A stretch of DNA of 64,000 bases from Aurantiacibacter sp. MUD11 (GTDB lineage: Bacteria > Pseudomonadota > Alphaproteobacteria > Sphingomonadales > Sphingomonadaceae), in assembly GCF_026967575.1 (NCBI RefSeq), contig NZ_CP114054.1:1-64000 (forward strand). Direction: 5' to 3'. Positions 28,877 to 37,070 of this stretch are shown in pieces. Below the pieces are notes generated by a model, which saw only the letters and a program-made list of their open reading frames with translations, made no database searches and had not been told where the DNA came from. Position 1 is the first letter of the stretch, and every line of letters starts with the position of its first letter. The translations under genes were made by a program, and so were the position numbers.

Positions 28877-30144
28877 CTGGTTGCGGCTTCCGCCGCTTCG
28901 CGGTCGAGCTGCGCGCGGCTCTTCTTCTCGGCGGCGGTCTTCAGCTGGCCGCAAGCCGCGTCGATGTCGCGACCGCGCGGGGTGCGCACGGGCGCCGAGA
29001 TGCCGCCTTCGAAGACGATATCGGAGAAGCGCTTGATCCGTTCGGGCGTCGAGCATTCGTAGGCAGCGCCCGGCCACGGGTTGAACGGGATCAGGTTGAC
29101 CTTCGCAGGCAGTTTGTAGTGCTTGATCAGCCGGACCAGTTCGCGCGCATGTTCGTCGCTGTCGTTCTTGTCCTTCAGCATCACGTATTCGAAGGTGATG
29201 CGGCGGGCGTTCGACGCGCCGGGATAGTCGGCACAGGCCTGCAACAGTTCCTCGATGCCGTACTTCTTGTTGATCGGCACGATTTCGTCGCGGATTTCCT
29301 TGGTCACCGCGTGCAGCGAGACGGCTAGGTTCACGCCGATTTCCTCGCCGCACCGCTCCATTGCCGGCACGACGCCGCTGGTCGACAGGGTGATGCGGCG
29401 CTTCGACAGGGCAAGCCCGTCGCCGTCCATCACCAGTTGCAGCGCATCGCGCACGTTGTCGAAATTGTAGAGCGGTTCGCCCATGCCCATCATCACGATG
29501 TTGGTCAGCAGGCGGCCATCGGCGGTGTAGCTGCTCTCGCTCTCGTCGCCGAGTTCATCCATCCTGCCCTTGGGCCATTCTCCCAGCGCATCGCGCGCCA
29601 GCATCACCTGGCCGACGATCTCGCCCGGCGTCAGGTTGCGCACCAGCCGCATGGTGCCGGTGTGGCAGAAGCGGCAGTTGAGCGTGCAGCCGACCTGCGA
29701 CGAGACGCACAGCGTGCCGCGATCCGCATCGGGGATGAAGACCATCTCGAAGTCATGCCCGTCGGCGGTGCGCAGCAACCACTTGCGGGTGCCGTCGGTG
29801 CTGTGCTGCGCCTCGACAATGTCAGGGCGGCCGATCACGAAACGCTCGGCCAGCCACGGGCGCATGGTCTTGGCGATGTCGGTCATCGCCTCGAAATCGG
29901 TGACGCCGCGGTGGTAGAGCCAGTGGAACACCTGCTTGGCGCGCAGCTTGGCCTGCTTCTTATCGAGGCCGGCAGCCTCGAACAGTCCGGCGATGTCCTT
30001 CTTGGGCAGGCCGATCAGGTCCACGCGCCCATCCGCGCGCGGCGTGATGTCACGCGCGACGGGAACCGGGTCTACCTGCCCGGGAATGGTCATGAGCTGT
30101 GTATCGGCCATGGGAGGCGCGCATATAGGGCCGGTTTTCGGCAA
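28873..30144 (-). CDS. rlmN: 23S rRNA (A2503-C2)/tRNA (A37-C2) methyltransferase
   Basis: 423 residues. Radical SAM enzyme that methylates C2 of A2503 in 23S rRNA and A37 in some tRNAs. The 4Fe-4S cluster motif is CTLNCRFC (C153, C157, C160). [15 protein letters not shown] and the C-terminal catalytic cysteine region ([12 protein letters not shown]) match RlmN. An alternative start at 30111 (412 residues, MADTQL) is nearer the usual length; neither start has a convincing ribosome site. It is convergent with DUF418 and lies 3 bp from the upstream oxygenase gene. Confidence 0.95.
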   Translation of the reverse strand: MPKTGPICAPPMADTQLMTIPGQVDPVPVARDITPRADGRVDLIGLPKKDIAGLFEAAGLDKKQAKLRAKQVFHWLYHRGVTDFEAMTDIAKTMRPWLAERFVIGRPDIVEAQHSTDGTRKWLLRTADGHDFEMVFIPDADRGTLCVSSQVGCTLNCRFCHTGTMRLVRNLTPGEIVGQVMLARDALGEWPKGRMDELGDESESSYTADGRLLTNIVMMGMGEPLYNFDNVRDALQLVMDGDGLALSKRRITLSTSGVVPAMERCGEEIGVNLAVSLHAVTKEIRDEIVPINKKYGIEELLQACADYPGASNARRITFEYVMLKDKNDSDEHARELVRLIKHYKLPAKVNLIPFNPWPGAAYECSTPERIKRFSDIVFEGGISAPVRTPRGRDIDAACGQLKTAAEKKSRAQLDREAAEAATS

Positions 30145-30147
30145 ATG

Positions 30148-30891
30148 CTAGCCGGCGTGACGCACCCAGCCGGTGAAGGAGAGGCGCGGGGCCCCGGCAA
30201 ACTCCGACACCGGCGCAACGCTGTGCATGCGCGGCACGGTGAACAGGTTGATGACGTTGAACTTCGGCGACAGGCCGCGTTCCACGTCGCCATCGGCATC
30301 GTGGAACAGCAACTGCCCGCCCCATTCGGTACGCCATTGCGGAGTCAGTCCCAGCACATAGGCCGCGACCCGGTTCTTGCCCGCCACGTTGTCATCATGC
30401 CCGGTCAGGAAGTGGCCGGGCATGTAGCGCGTTGCCTGTCCGTCGACGAGCGCGACCTTGCTGTCGGCCGTCACCTGCCGGAACACGTCGAGCCATTCCG
30501 GCGAATTGAGCGCCTCGAGCAGCTGGTCGACCAGCCAGCCGCGTTCGCTGCGCTCGGCCGCTTCGTCCGATACACGCACGGCATCGTGCTGGTACTGGAA
30601 GCCGCGCTGCGCCGCGCCCATGATCCCGCGATGCAGTTGCGGGAAAATGTCGCTCGCTTCCAGCTCGCCAACCTTCTCCGGAGGGATGTCCCAGATCCGC
30701 TGGCCCTCGTTGAAGACCCGCGACCAGGCGAGTTCCTCGTTCATGTTCTTGAACAGGGCTTGCGCCGTGTCCGGATGCAGCACGCCGGTAAGCCGGACAT
30801 AGCCATCGCGCGACAGGCCTTCGGCGGCGCGGGCGATGGCCGCGCTGTCGAGCGCGGGTGAGAAATCGAGCTGGGTCACTGGTTCGCGCAT
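30148..30891 (-). CDS. 2OG-Fe(II) oxygenase, prolyl hydroxylase-like
   Basis: 247 residues. Iron ligands are H165 and D167 (GHFLTGHDDN, the HxD motif) and H223 (RMHSVAP); the arginine in FAGAPRLSFTGWVR would bind 2-oxoglutarate. Overall pattern close to the 2OG-Fe(II) oxygenases with an N-terminal extension (QLDFSPALD) that hydroxylate prolines or small molecules. It overlaps the IalB-like exported gene by 16 bp and is followed 3 bp later by rlmN. Whether it modifies a ribosomal or other protein is unknown; the link to rlmN is only positional. Confidence 0.82.
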   Translation of the reverse strand: MREPVTQLDFSPALDSAAIARAAEGLSRDGYVRLTGVLHPDTAQALFKNMNEELAWSRVFNEGQRIWDIPPEKVGELEASDIFPQLHRGIMGAAQRGFQYQHDAVRVSDEAAERSERGWLVDQLLEALNSPEWLDVFRQVTADSKVALVDGQATRYMPGHFLTGHDDNVAGKNRVAAYVLGLTPQWRTEWGGQLLFHDADGDVERGLSPKFNVINLFTVPRMHSVAPVSEFAGAPRLSFTGWVRHAG

Positions 30892-31358
30892 CCTACACTT
30901 GCCGCGTCAAACGCGGTGGCTGCCCCTTCGAGGCTGTAGCGGTCGGTGAAGCGGTTGCCGCGATTGTCCGTCGCGCTGATGCTCATGCGACTGCCGCCGC
31001 GCATGGCGGCGAGGATGGCGGCGTCGTCCGCCGCGGTTCCGGCCCAGGCATCGGACCCGCCGCCGATCAGCTGGAACCGCTGGCCGCCGATGGCGAGGCG
31101 GATGCGCGGGCTGGACGACAGCTCGCGGCTGAGGCGGAAATGCACCTGTCCGCGCACCTGCCGGCGGGGCCAGGTGCCGACGCTGGCATAGGGTTCGAAG
31201 TCGCGCCGGTTACGGCTCTCTTCCGCCGCCGCGATGGCATAGCAGCGCGGCTCTTGCGGGTCGCGAAAGGCGCCCCATTGGCCGAACACGCCAAGCCTGT
31301 CCTTCGCCGCCAGCGGGGCGGCGAGCGCGAGAGCAATCAGGGGCAGGGCAATCCGCAT
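30876..31358 (-). CDS. Exported protein, IalB-like
   Basis: 160 residues from 31358 (MRIALPLIALALAAPLAAKD, a signal peptide). The mature part follows a pattern frequent in sphingomonads and related to invasion-associated locus B: WGAFRDPQEPRCYAIAAAEE, VHFRLSREL, RLAIGGQRFQLIGGG and MSISATDNRGN, with two cysteines that may pair. Periplasmic, function unknown; the name of the family should not be read as evidence of virulence. It is co-transcribed with the 2OG oxygenase through a 16 bp overlap. Confidence 0.65.
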   Translation of the reverse strand: MRIALPLIALALAAPLAAKDRLGVFGQWGAFRDPQEPRCYAIAAAEESRNRRDFEPYASVGTWPRRQVRGQVHFRLSRELSSSPRIRLAIGGQRFQLIGGGSDAWAGTAADDAAILAAMRGGSRMSISATDNRGNRFTDRYSLEGAATAFDAASVGCANQ

Positions 31359-31427
31359 TGCGGCCACCCTTAATGGAAGCGAGCCAAGGGTCAAAACCGA
31401 ACTCTTTTGGTCACGATTTTCAGACGA

Positions 31428-31455
31428 CAAGGGGCCCGCGAACACGGGCCCCTTG
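31428..31455 (-). terminator. Hairpin terminator after tautomerase gene
   Basis: Perfect 11 bp arms CAAGGGGCCCG/CGGGCCCCTTG around a 6-base loop, 25 bp past the tautomerase stop. There is no long T run, so efficiency is uncertain. Confidence 0.55.
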
Positions 31456-31479
31456 CTTCCTGGATCACAGCGATTGTTG

Positions 31480-31707
31480 TCAGGCTGGTTCGGGCTGCCG
31501 CGCCATGGCATGCACGTCGGCGGCCGTCAGGCACTGGCCGCCGATGCCCCAGTCTCCCTGCTCGATCTCGACCACGCGCACCCAGGTAACGCCGCGCAGC
31601 GCCTCGCCCTCGATGCCGACCATGGTGTCGGTAACCTGGCGAATCATGTCCTGCTTCTGTTCGGGGGTGAAGACGTCCTTGATCACATCGATCGTAACCA
31701 TCGGCAT
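31480..31707 (-). CDS. 4-oxalocrotonate tautomerase family protein
   Basis: 75 residues from 31707, where AGGAGA precedes the ATG. This start gives the mature N-terminal proline ([13 protein letters not shown]), the catalytic base of the tautomerase superfamily; the longer frame to 31779 would bury it. Family enzymes move protons in enol/keto aromatic degradation intermediates and assemble as hexamers. It diverges from a HxlR regulator, which suggests induction by a small electrophile or aromatic compound (inference). Confidence 0.82.
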   Translation of the reverse strand: MPMVTIDVIKDVFTPEQKQDMIRQVTDTMVGIEGEALRGVTWVRVVEIEQGDWGIGGQCLTAADVHAMARQPEPA

Positions 31708-31805
31708 TGTAAATTCTCCTTTGTCTTTAGTGCCGGTCCGTCCGGCGATGAGGAGCTTTTGCGCGATTGCGTCGGCCAAGTTTACTGCGCGATCTGAAGC
31801 AAGCC

Positions 31806-31837
31806 GCTACAGATTCTGAAGTAACGTGCTACAGATT
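31806..31837. promoter_or_regulatory. Direct repeats in the tautomerase/HxlR divergent interval
   Basis: GCTACAGATT occurs at 31806-31815 and 31828-31837, exactly 22 bp apart (about two helical turns), about 40 bp before the HxlR start. Candidate binding sites for the HxlR protein. Confidence 0.4.
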
Positions 31838-31878
31838 GCAGATTGTTACGGAATTCGGTGCATCGCGGGGGGAATGCA

Positions 31879-32571
31879 ATGAATTACGGCCAGTTCTGTC
31901 CGATTGCCAAGGCTAACGAGATCCTTGGTGAGAAGTGGACCTTCCTGATCGTGCGCGAGCTGGTCATGGGCGGTCGGCGCTTCAACGAGCTGCAACGCGG
32001 CCTGGGCGACATCTCGCCCGCCTTGCTGACCAAGCGGCTGAAGACGCTGGAGGAAGATGGCCTGGTCGCGCGCAGGCGTATCCCCGGGCAACGCGGCCAT
32101 GAATACTGGCCGACGCAGGCCTGCACGGAACTGACACCTGTCCTGGTCGAACTGGGCAAGTGGGGCCTGCAATGGGCGCGGCACAACGTGCTCGACAGCG
32201 ATCTCGATCCGGAATTGCTGATGCTCTATCTCGAACGCAGCATCGACCCCGGCAAGTTGGTTGGCGATCGCAGCGTGATCCGCTTCCAGTTCAAGGATCT
32301 CGACAAACAGAAAGAATACTGGCTGCTGGTGCAGGCGCAAAACGTGGATTTGTGCATCACCGATCCGGGCCGCGATGTCGATGTCTACTTCTGCTCTACG
32401 CTACGGGTGATGCACGATTGCTGGATGGGTGATCGCACCTTCCGCGACGCGATCCGCACCGGCGACCTGCTGGCCGAAGGCGAGCCGGCCTTGTTGCGCA
32501 ATGTCACGGAATGGCTGCGCCCAAGCATCTTTGCCGAGGCTCCGCGCGCTCCCATGCCCAGCGCAGCCTAG
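31879..32571 (+). CDS. HxlR-family transcriptional regulator
   Basis: 230 residues from 31879 (GGGGGGA seven bases upstream). The N-terminal winged helix has the family signature FCPIAKANEILGEKWTFLIV followed by REL, GGRRFNELQRGL and SPALLTKRLKTLEEDGLV; the cysteine (Cys7) in the CPIA motif is the redox/electrophile sensor in several HxlR proteins. The C-terminal about 110 residues resemble an SCP2-like sterol-carrier domain, often fused to this subfamily. It probably controls itself and the divergent tautomerase. Confidence 0.85.
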   Translation: MNYGQFCPIAKANEILGEKWTFLIVRELVMGGRRFNELQRGLGDISPALLTKRLKTLEEDGLVARRRIPGQRGHEYWPTQACTELTPVLVELGKWGLQWARHNVLDSDLDPELLMLYLERSIDPGKLVGDRSVIRFQFKDLDKQKEYWLLVQAQNVDLCITDPGRDVDVYFCSTLRVMHDCWMGDRTFRDAIRTGDLLAEGEPALLRNVTEWLRPSIFAEAPRAPMPSAA

Positions 32572-32581
32572 TAGAGGCGCG

Positions 32582-32785
32582 TCACCCCTCCAGCAAATCG
32601 AGGAAGGCGACCACGTCGTTATCGGTCGCGATATAGAGGCCTTGCTGCAGTTCCTCTGGCTGCTGCGCGCCGATCTGCATGGCCTCCGACAGCGGGCCGT
32701 AGAACAGCGTGGTGGCCGCGCCGCCCTCGGTCTCGCTGTCGAGATGGTAGAGCCGCACGCTAGCTTCGGAATAGGTGGTCCGCAT
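32582..32785 (-). CDS. Small conserved-looking protein of unknown function
   Basis: 67 residues from 32785. Its ATG shares one base with the stop of greB (TGATG), a common arrangement for translational coupling, so it is probably real. Sequence features: RLYHLDSETEGGAATTLFYG and IATDNDVVAFLDLLEG, with no signal peptide, no membrane helix and no cysteine. I do not recognise a family. Confidence 0.55.
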   Translation of the reverse strand: MRTTYSEASVRLYHLDSETEGGAATTLFYGPLSEAMQIGAQQPEELQQGLYIATDNDVVAFLDLLEG

Positions 32786-33354
32786 CAACTGGCTTCCGGA
32801 TAGGCGATGGAGAGGACTTCCCACTCCTTGGTGCCGCCGGGCAGGCGCACCGTGCGCAGGTCGCCCACTTCCGCCTCGCGCAAGGCTCGCGCGATGGGGC
32901 TGGACCAGCCGACGCGGCCCTTGCCGGCATCCTGTTCCTTGTCGCCCACGATGGTGAGCACACGCTCCTCGTCATCCTCATCCGCAATGGTGACGGTGGC
33001 GCCGAAGAACACGCGGCTCTTGTCGGGCTGTTGTGCGGGATCGACCACCTTGGCGTGCTTCATCACCTTGGCGAGGTGCGCCAGTTCGCGGTCGATCTCG
33101 CGCATGCGCTTGCGGCCGTAGAGGTAGTCGCCGTTCTCGCTGCGGTCGCCGTTGCCCGCCGCCCAGCTGACGATCTCGACGATCTCGGGCCGTTCGGTGC
33201 CCAGCAGGTGATCGTAGCGCGCCTTCAGGGACGCCAGACCGGCGGGCGTGATGGGATTGGTCTTGTCGGGGGTGCTCAGGGGGATGCTCGTCAATAGTCG
33301 GTGGTCAGGATTCGGATACTGCCCGCCGATAGAGGTGCCAGGTCGCATGGCCAA
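32785..33354 (-). CDS. greB: Transcription elongation factor GreB
   Basis: 189 residues as an open frame; the conserved region begins at NPITPAGLASLKARYDHLL, so about 30 N-terminal residues may not be translated. The first in-frame ATG (33354) would overlap the preceding DUF2189 gene by 50 bp; a TTG about 20 codons later is the alternative. GreB-type motifs: coiled-coil with RSENGDYLYGRKRMREIDRE (the acidic tip residues that stimulate transcript cleavage) and the C-terminal FKBP-like domain (FFGATVTIADEDDEERVLTI). It rescues backtracked RNA polymerase. Confidence 0.88.
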   Translation of the reverse strand: MAMRPGTSIGGQYPNPDHRLLTSIPLSTPDKTNPITPAGLASLKARYDHLLGTERPEIVEIVSWAAGNGDRSENGDYLYGRKRMREIDRELAHLAKVMKHAKVVDPAQQPDKSRVFFGATVTIADEDDEERVLTIVGDKEQDAGKGRVGWSSPIARALREAEVGDLRTVRLPGGTKEWEVLSIAYPEAS

Positions 33355-34075
33355 GTACCGGCAGCGCCACCAGCAGGCCGATCAAGGCCGGCAGCATCGA
33401 CAGGAACAGCACCACGGCGATCAGCACGGCCCATGTCAGCATGACCACGCCATTCTGCTGCACCGTGCGCACGCTGGCCACGATCGCGGTGATGAAGTCG
33501 AGGTCGCGGTCGACCAGCATCGGCAGGCTGATCACGGTGATGCCGTAGAAGAACAGCGCCACCAGTGCACCGACCGCGCTGCCCACTGACAGCATGATCA
33601 GGCCGGTGTCGCTCATCAGCGCCTCCAGCGATTCCCCGCCGACGCCGGATTCGGCCATGAAGATGGCGAAGATGCCGTGCGCCAGGATGATCCAGAAGCT
33701 GAAGGCGACAAACAGGATGCCGCCCATCATCAGCAGCTGGTCATCACCGTTGCCGCGCAATGCGCCGAGGATCTTGGGCCATTCCAGCGGCAGTCCGGCC
33801 TCGCGCCGGCGGCTGACCTCGTACAGGCCCACTGCGGTGAACGGGGCGATCAGCGGGAAGCCGGCCAGCGCGGCAATCCACCACAGCACCTCGCCCCCAA
33901 CGTAGAAACCGCGATAGAGCAGCAGACCGATCACGACATAAATCGCCGCGAAGAACAGGCCGAACAGCGGTGCGGCGAGAAAGTCCCGCCACCCCGCGGC
34001 CAATGCCGCCCACAGGTCCGCCAGCTTGAGGTCGTTCGCCACCTTCACGGCGGCGGCAGTATTGCTGCCCTCCAT
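33305..34075 (-). CDS. DUF2189 membrane protein
   Basis: 256 residues from 34075, chosen for GGGAGGGAG upstream. About six membrane helices with a central polar loop (GLYEVSRRREAGLPLEWPKI) that is the DUF2189 signature. The family is uncharacterised and common in alphaproteobacteria, sometimes near cytochrome oxidase genes, which are absent here. It overlaps the nominal greB start. Confidence 0.8.
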   Translation of the reverse strand: MEGSNTAAAVKVANDLKLADLWAALAAGWRDFLAAPLFGLFFAAIYVVIGLLLYRGFYVGGEVLWWIAALAGFPLIAPFTAVGLYEVSRRREAGLPLEWPKILGALRGNGDDQLLMMGGILFVAFSFWIILAHGIFAIFMAESGVGGESLEALMSDTGLIMLSVGSAVGALVALFFYGITVISLPMLVDRDLDFITAIVASVRTVQQNGVVMLTWAVLIAVVLFLSMLPALIGLLVALPVLGHATWHLYRRAVSES

Positions 34076-34153
34076 CGCACTCCCTCCCACAGAAGTGACA
34101 GGGAAGGTGCCGCAAACGGGCGCTTGCTTCAAGCTGGACGGTGACTGGTCCGC

Positions 34154-36121
34154 TTAGCGCAGGAAATCAGTCACATCGCGGCTGCGACCGGCCTCGTCGG
34201 GATAGAGCGTCTCGTAGACCACGGCATTTTCGATCACGCGCTGGACGTAGTTCTTCGTCTCGAAGAATCCGATTTCCTCGATCCAGCGCAGCCAGTCGCC
34301 GGTCTGGCGCGGGTCACCGTTCTCGCGCAGCCAGCGGTTCACGTTGCCGGGGCCGGCATTGTAGGCCGCGATGGCGAGCGGGTAGCTGCCATCGTAATAG
34401 GAGATCAGTCGCTCGATGTGATTGGAGCCAAGCTGCATGGCGAACTGCGGATCGTCGATCAGGCGGCTGGCCGAATATTGCACGCGGGCCAGGCGCGCTT
34501 CCTCGCGCGCGGTGGCGGGCATGAACTGCATCAGCCCGCGCGCGCCGGCATGGCTGATGGCGTTCTCGGCAAACTGGCTTTCCTGCCGGGCGAGGGCGTG
34601 GATCATCGTCCAGTTGGTGCCCGGAGGCGTCTGCAAGGTCGGATAGCCGATGCGGGTGAAGCCTTCGTGCCCGTCGGCCATCGCGGCATCGGCAAGGTTT
34701 ACCGCTAGGTCGCGGCGACCGATCTGCCGGGCGAGGTCGGCGACGAGCACGTGCTCGCCCACTGTTTCCGCCTGGTCGGCTATCGCGCGATAGAAGCGGA
34801 TGCCCGTGGACCACGGGGCATCGCGCGCCACTTCGGCCACGGCGCGCGTGATCGGCTTGTCGTTGAACGCGGCGCGCTCTTCCGGAGTGGGTTCGCCTTG
34901 CGGACTGCCGTCAAGCGCCGGAATGTCGCGGCCCAGCCGGTCCAGGGCGAGCAGGCCATAGAACTTGTCGGCATATTCGGCGGCCATCTCGTAATGGCGC
35001 TCCGCCTCTACGACGTTACCGGCGCGGCGGTAGGCTTCACCGGCCCAGAAGAAGCCCTTGGAGCGGGTCTGCGGCGTACGCGCGGCGGCGCCGTACTGGT
35101 AGAACAGCGGCGCGGCGGAAGCGGCATCGCCATTGTGCCACAGGGCATTGGTGCCCCCCAGCCACATCAACGAGGTATAGTCGTCCCGCAGGCGATATTC
35201 GCCCGTCGAGACGTCGAATCCGGGCGGGAAGGCCTCGATGGCGCGGGCGGCCACGCGTACGCTGTCGGCCCGGCCGGCGGAGCGAGCAACGGCCAGCAAC
35301 TCGGTAATCCAGGCGGTCTGGTCGAGCGGGAGGGCGGACAGTTCGGGCCCGTCCACGATCATGCGCACGGCCTGGCCGGCGCGGCCTTCCTGTCGCAGCT
35401 CGCGGCTGCGGTTGTAGAGATAGCCGGGATCGGCCAGCGCACCCGGCGCATCGGTCGCGCCGTCGCCGCCCTGCAGGATGGCAAGGCGCGCGGCGAACAC
35501 GCGGCGGCGATTGGGGGATACGCGGTCCAGCTGGCGTGCGGCAGCCTCGGCATCGCGCTGCCACAGCAGGGCATCCATGCGCTGGTCATGGTCGGCCTGG
35601 GTGAAGTGCTGGCCGAACATGGCGGACAGCGTGGCCTCGGCGGTCGGGCTCATCTCGCCGCCACGCCAGGCCTGCAACGCCCAGCGCTCGGCCCGGTCGC
35701 GGTCCGTGCCCACCAGCGCCAGTGCGTAGTGCGCCTTGGCGTAATTGGTCACCGGGTCATGGTCGGCAAAGAAATCGAGCAGCAGCTGCGGATCGGTAAA
35801 TTCCTCGCGCAGGCGCTGTTCGGCGCGGGCGCGCAGGGTGGTCTCGTCCGGGAAGCCGGGGTTGGCCATCAGGAAGCTGGCATATTCGGTGAAGGGGCGC
35901 TGCGCCTGCCGGTCTTCCCACAGCTGTTCCCAGCGAGCGATTTCCGCCGCCATCGGCCCCGGTTGCTGCGCCACGAGCTGGGCGCGATTACGATCCCATT
36001 CGCTGGCATCCTGGGCAAAAGCGGCGGGAGAAGCGGCCATGACCGCGGCGAGGGTGAGGAGGGGCAGTCGAACCATGCTGGACATATTGATAGGCGCATC
36101 CTTATCAGGCGCTGAATACAT
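34154..36121 (-). CDS. slt: Soluble lytic murein transglycosylase
   Basis: 655 residues. An N-terminal signal sequence (SMVRLPLLTLAAVMAASPAA, then FAQ) follows a short leader; the upstream ATG at 36121 has GGAGGG close by, while 36085 or 36076 are alternative starts. The middle (about 50-480) is the alpha-superhelical U/L domain of Slt70. The catalytic domain has ALARQESQF with the catalytic Glu514, SHAGARGLMQFMPATA, and AAYNAGPGNV. It cleaves peptidoglycan to anhydromuropeptides in the periplasm. It diverges from dapA. Confidence 0.93.
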   Translation of the reverse strand: MYSAPDKDAPINMSSMVRLPLLTLAAVMAASPAAFAQDASEWDRNRAQLVAQQPGPMAAEIARWEQLWEDRQAQRPFTEYASFLMANPGFPDETTLRARAEQRLREEFTDPQLLLDFFADHDPVTNYAKAHYALALVGTDRDRAERWALQAWRGGEMSPTAEATLSAMFGQHFTQADHDQRMDALLWQRDAEAAARQLDRVSPNRRRVFAARLAILQGGDGATDAPGALADPGYLYNRSRELRQEGRAGQAVRMIVDGPELSALPLDQTAWITELLAVARSAGRADSVRVAARAIEAFPPGFDVSTGEYRLRDDYTSLMWLGGTNALWHNGDAASAAPLFYQYGAAARTPQTRSKGFFWAGEAYRRAGNVVEAERHYEMAAEYADKFYGLLALDRLGRDIPALDGSPQGEPTPEERAAFNDKPITRAVAEVARDAPWSTGIRFYRAIADQAETVGEHVLVADLARQIGRRDLAVNLADAAMADGHEGFTRIGYPTLQTPPGTNWTMIHALARQESQFAENAISHAGARGLMQFMPATAREEARLARVQYSASRLIDDPQFAMQLGSNHIERLISYYDGSYPLAIAAYNAGPGNVNRWLRENGDPRQTGDWLRWIEEIGFFETKNYVQRVIENAVVYETLYPDEAGRSRDVTDFLR

Positions 36122-36188
36122 AATCCCTCCAAACGGGTAAGGCTATCGCAGCGCCTTGCTTTGCAACAACTACGCGGGAGACGCGCAA

Positions 36189-37070
36189 ATGTTCTCAGGT
36201 TCGATACCGGCGCTGGCAACGCCCTTCGCAGGCGGCGAGTTCGACGAATCGGCCTATCGCAAGTTCATCGACTGGCAAATTGCCAATGGCACCAGTGCCT
36301 TGGTGCCCTGCGGCACGACGGGCGAAAGCGCCACGCTGGACAACGACGAGCACCACAAGGTGATCGCCGTTTGCGCCGAAGTGGCGGCTGGCCGCGTCCC
36401 CGTGATTGCCGGCGCGGGGTCGAACGATACGCAGACTGCGCTGTGGCACATCAAGGAAGCCCAGACCGCCGGCGCCGATGCCCTGTTGCTGGTCGCACCC
36501 TATTACAACCGTCCCTCGCAGGCCGGGCTGCTGGCGCATTTCAGCTACCTTGCCGAGCGTGCCGACCTGCCCATCGTGCTCTACAACGTGCCGGGTCGCA
36601 CGGTGACGGATATCCTGCCCGAAACGGTGATCGAACTGCACCGCCGCTTCCCGGGCAAGATCGTGGCCCTGAAGGATGCCAGCGGCGACCTGTCGCGCGT
36701 CGTCACGCAGCGCATGGGTGCACCGAACCTGTGCCAGCTTTCGGGCGACGACCCGCTGGTGCTGGCGGGCTATGCGCTGGGGCAGACGGGCTGCATCTCG
36801 GTAACCGCCAACGTCGCGCCGAAGCTCTGCGCCGAATTCCACGCGGCGGCGGCCAGCGGCGATTACGCCACGGCGCGCGAACTGAACGAGAAGCTCTACC
36901 CGCTGCACAAGGCGATGTTCGCCGACGCCAGCCCGGCACCCGCCAAGTACGCACTGAGCAAGCTGTTCGACTGGTTCAGCCCCGAAGTGCGCCTGCCGAT
37001 CGTGCCGTGCTCGGAGGCAGCGAAGAAGGCCGTGGACGAGGCGATGGCATTTGCCGGGGTGACTGCGTGA
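36189..37070 (+). CDS. dapA: 4-hydroxy-tetrahydrodipicolinate synthase
   Basis: 293 residues from 36189 (GGGAG upstream), the usual length. It condenses pyruvate and aspartate semialdehyde in lysine/diaminopimelate synthesis. Schiff-base lysine K162 (VALKDASGD), Tyr132 in LYNVPGRT, and the GTTGESATL loop are present. Its stop overlaps the GTG start of the following lipoprotein gene (GTGA), so the two are translationally coupled. It starts 70 bp from the divergent slt gene, a tidy grouping of cell-wall precursor synthesis and wall turnover. Confidence 0.96.
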   Translation: MFSGSIPALATPFAGGEFDESAYRKFIDWQIANGTSALVPCGTTGESATLDNDEHHKVIAVCAEVAAGRVPVIAGAGSNDTQTALWHIKEAQTAGADALLLVAPYYNRPSQAGLLAHFSYLAERADLPIVLYNVPGRTVTDILPETVIELHRRFPGKIVALKDASGDLSRVVTQRMGAPNLCQLSGDDPLVLAGYALGQTGCISVTANVAPKLCAEFHAAAASGDYATARELNEKLYPLHKAMFADASPAPAKYALSKLFDWFSPEVRLPIVPCSEAAKKAVDEAMAFAGVTA

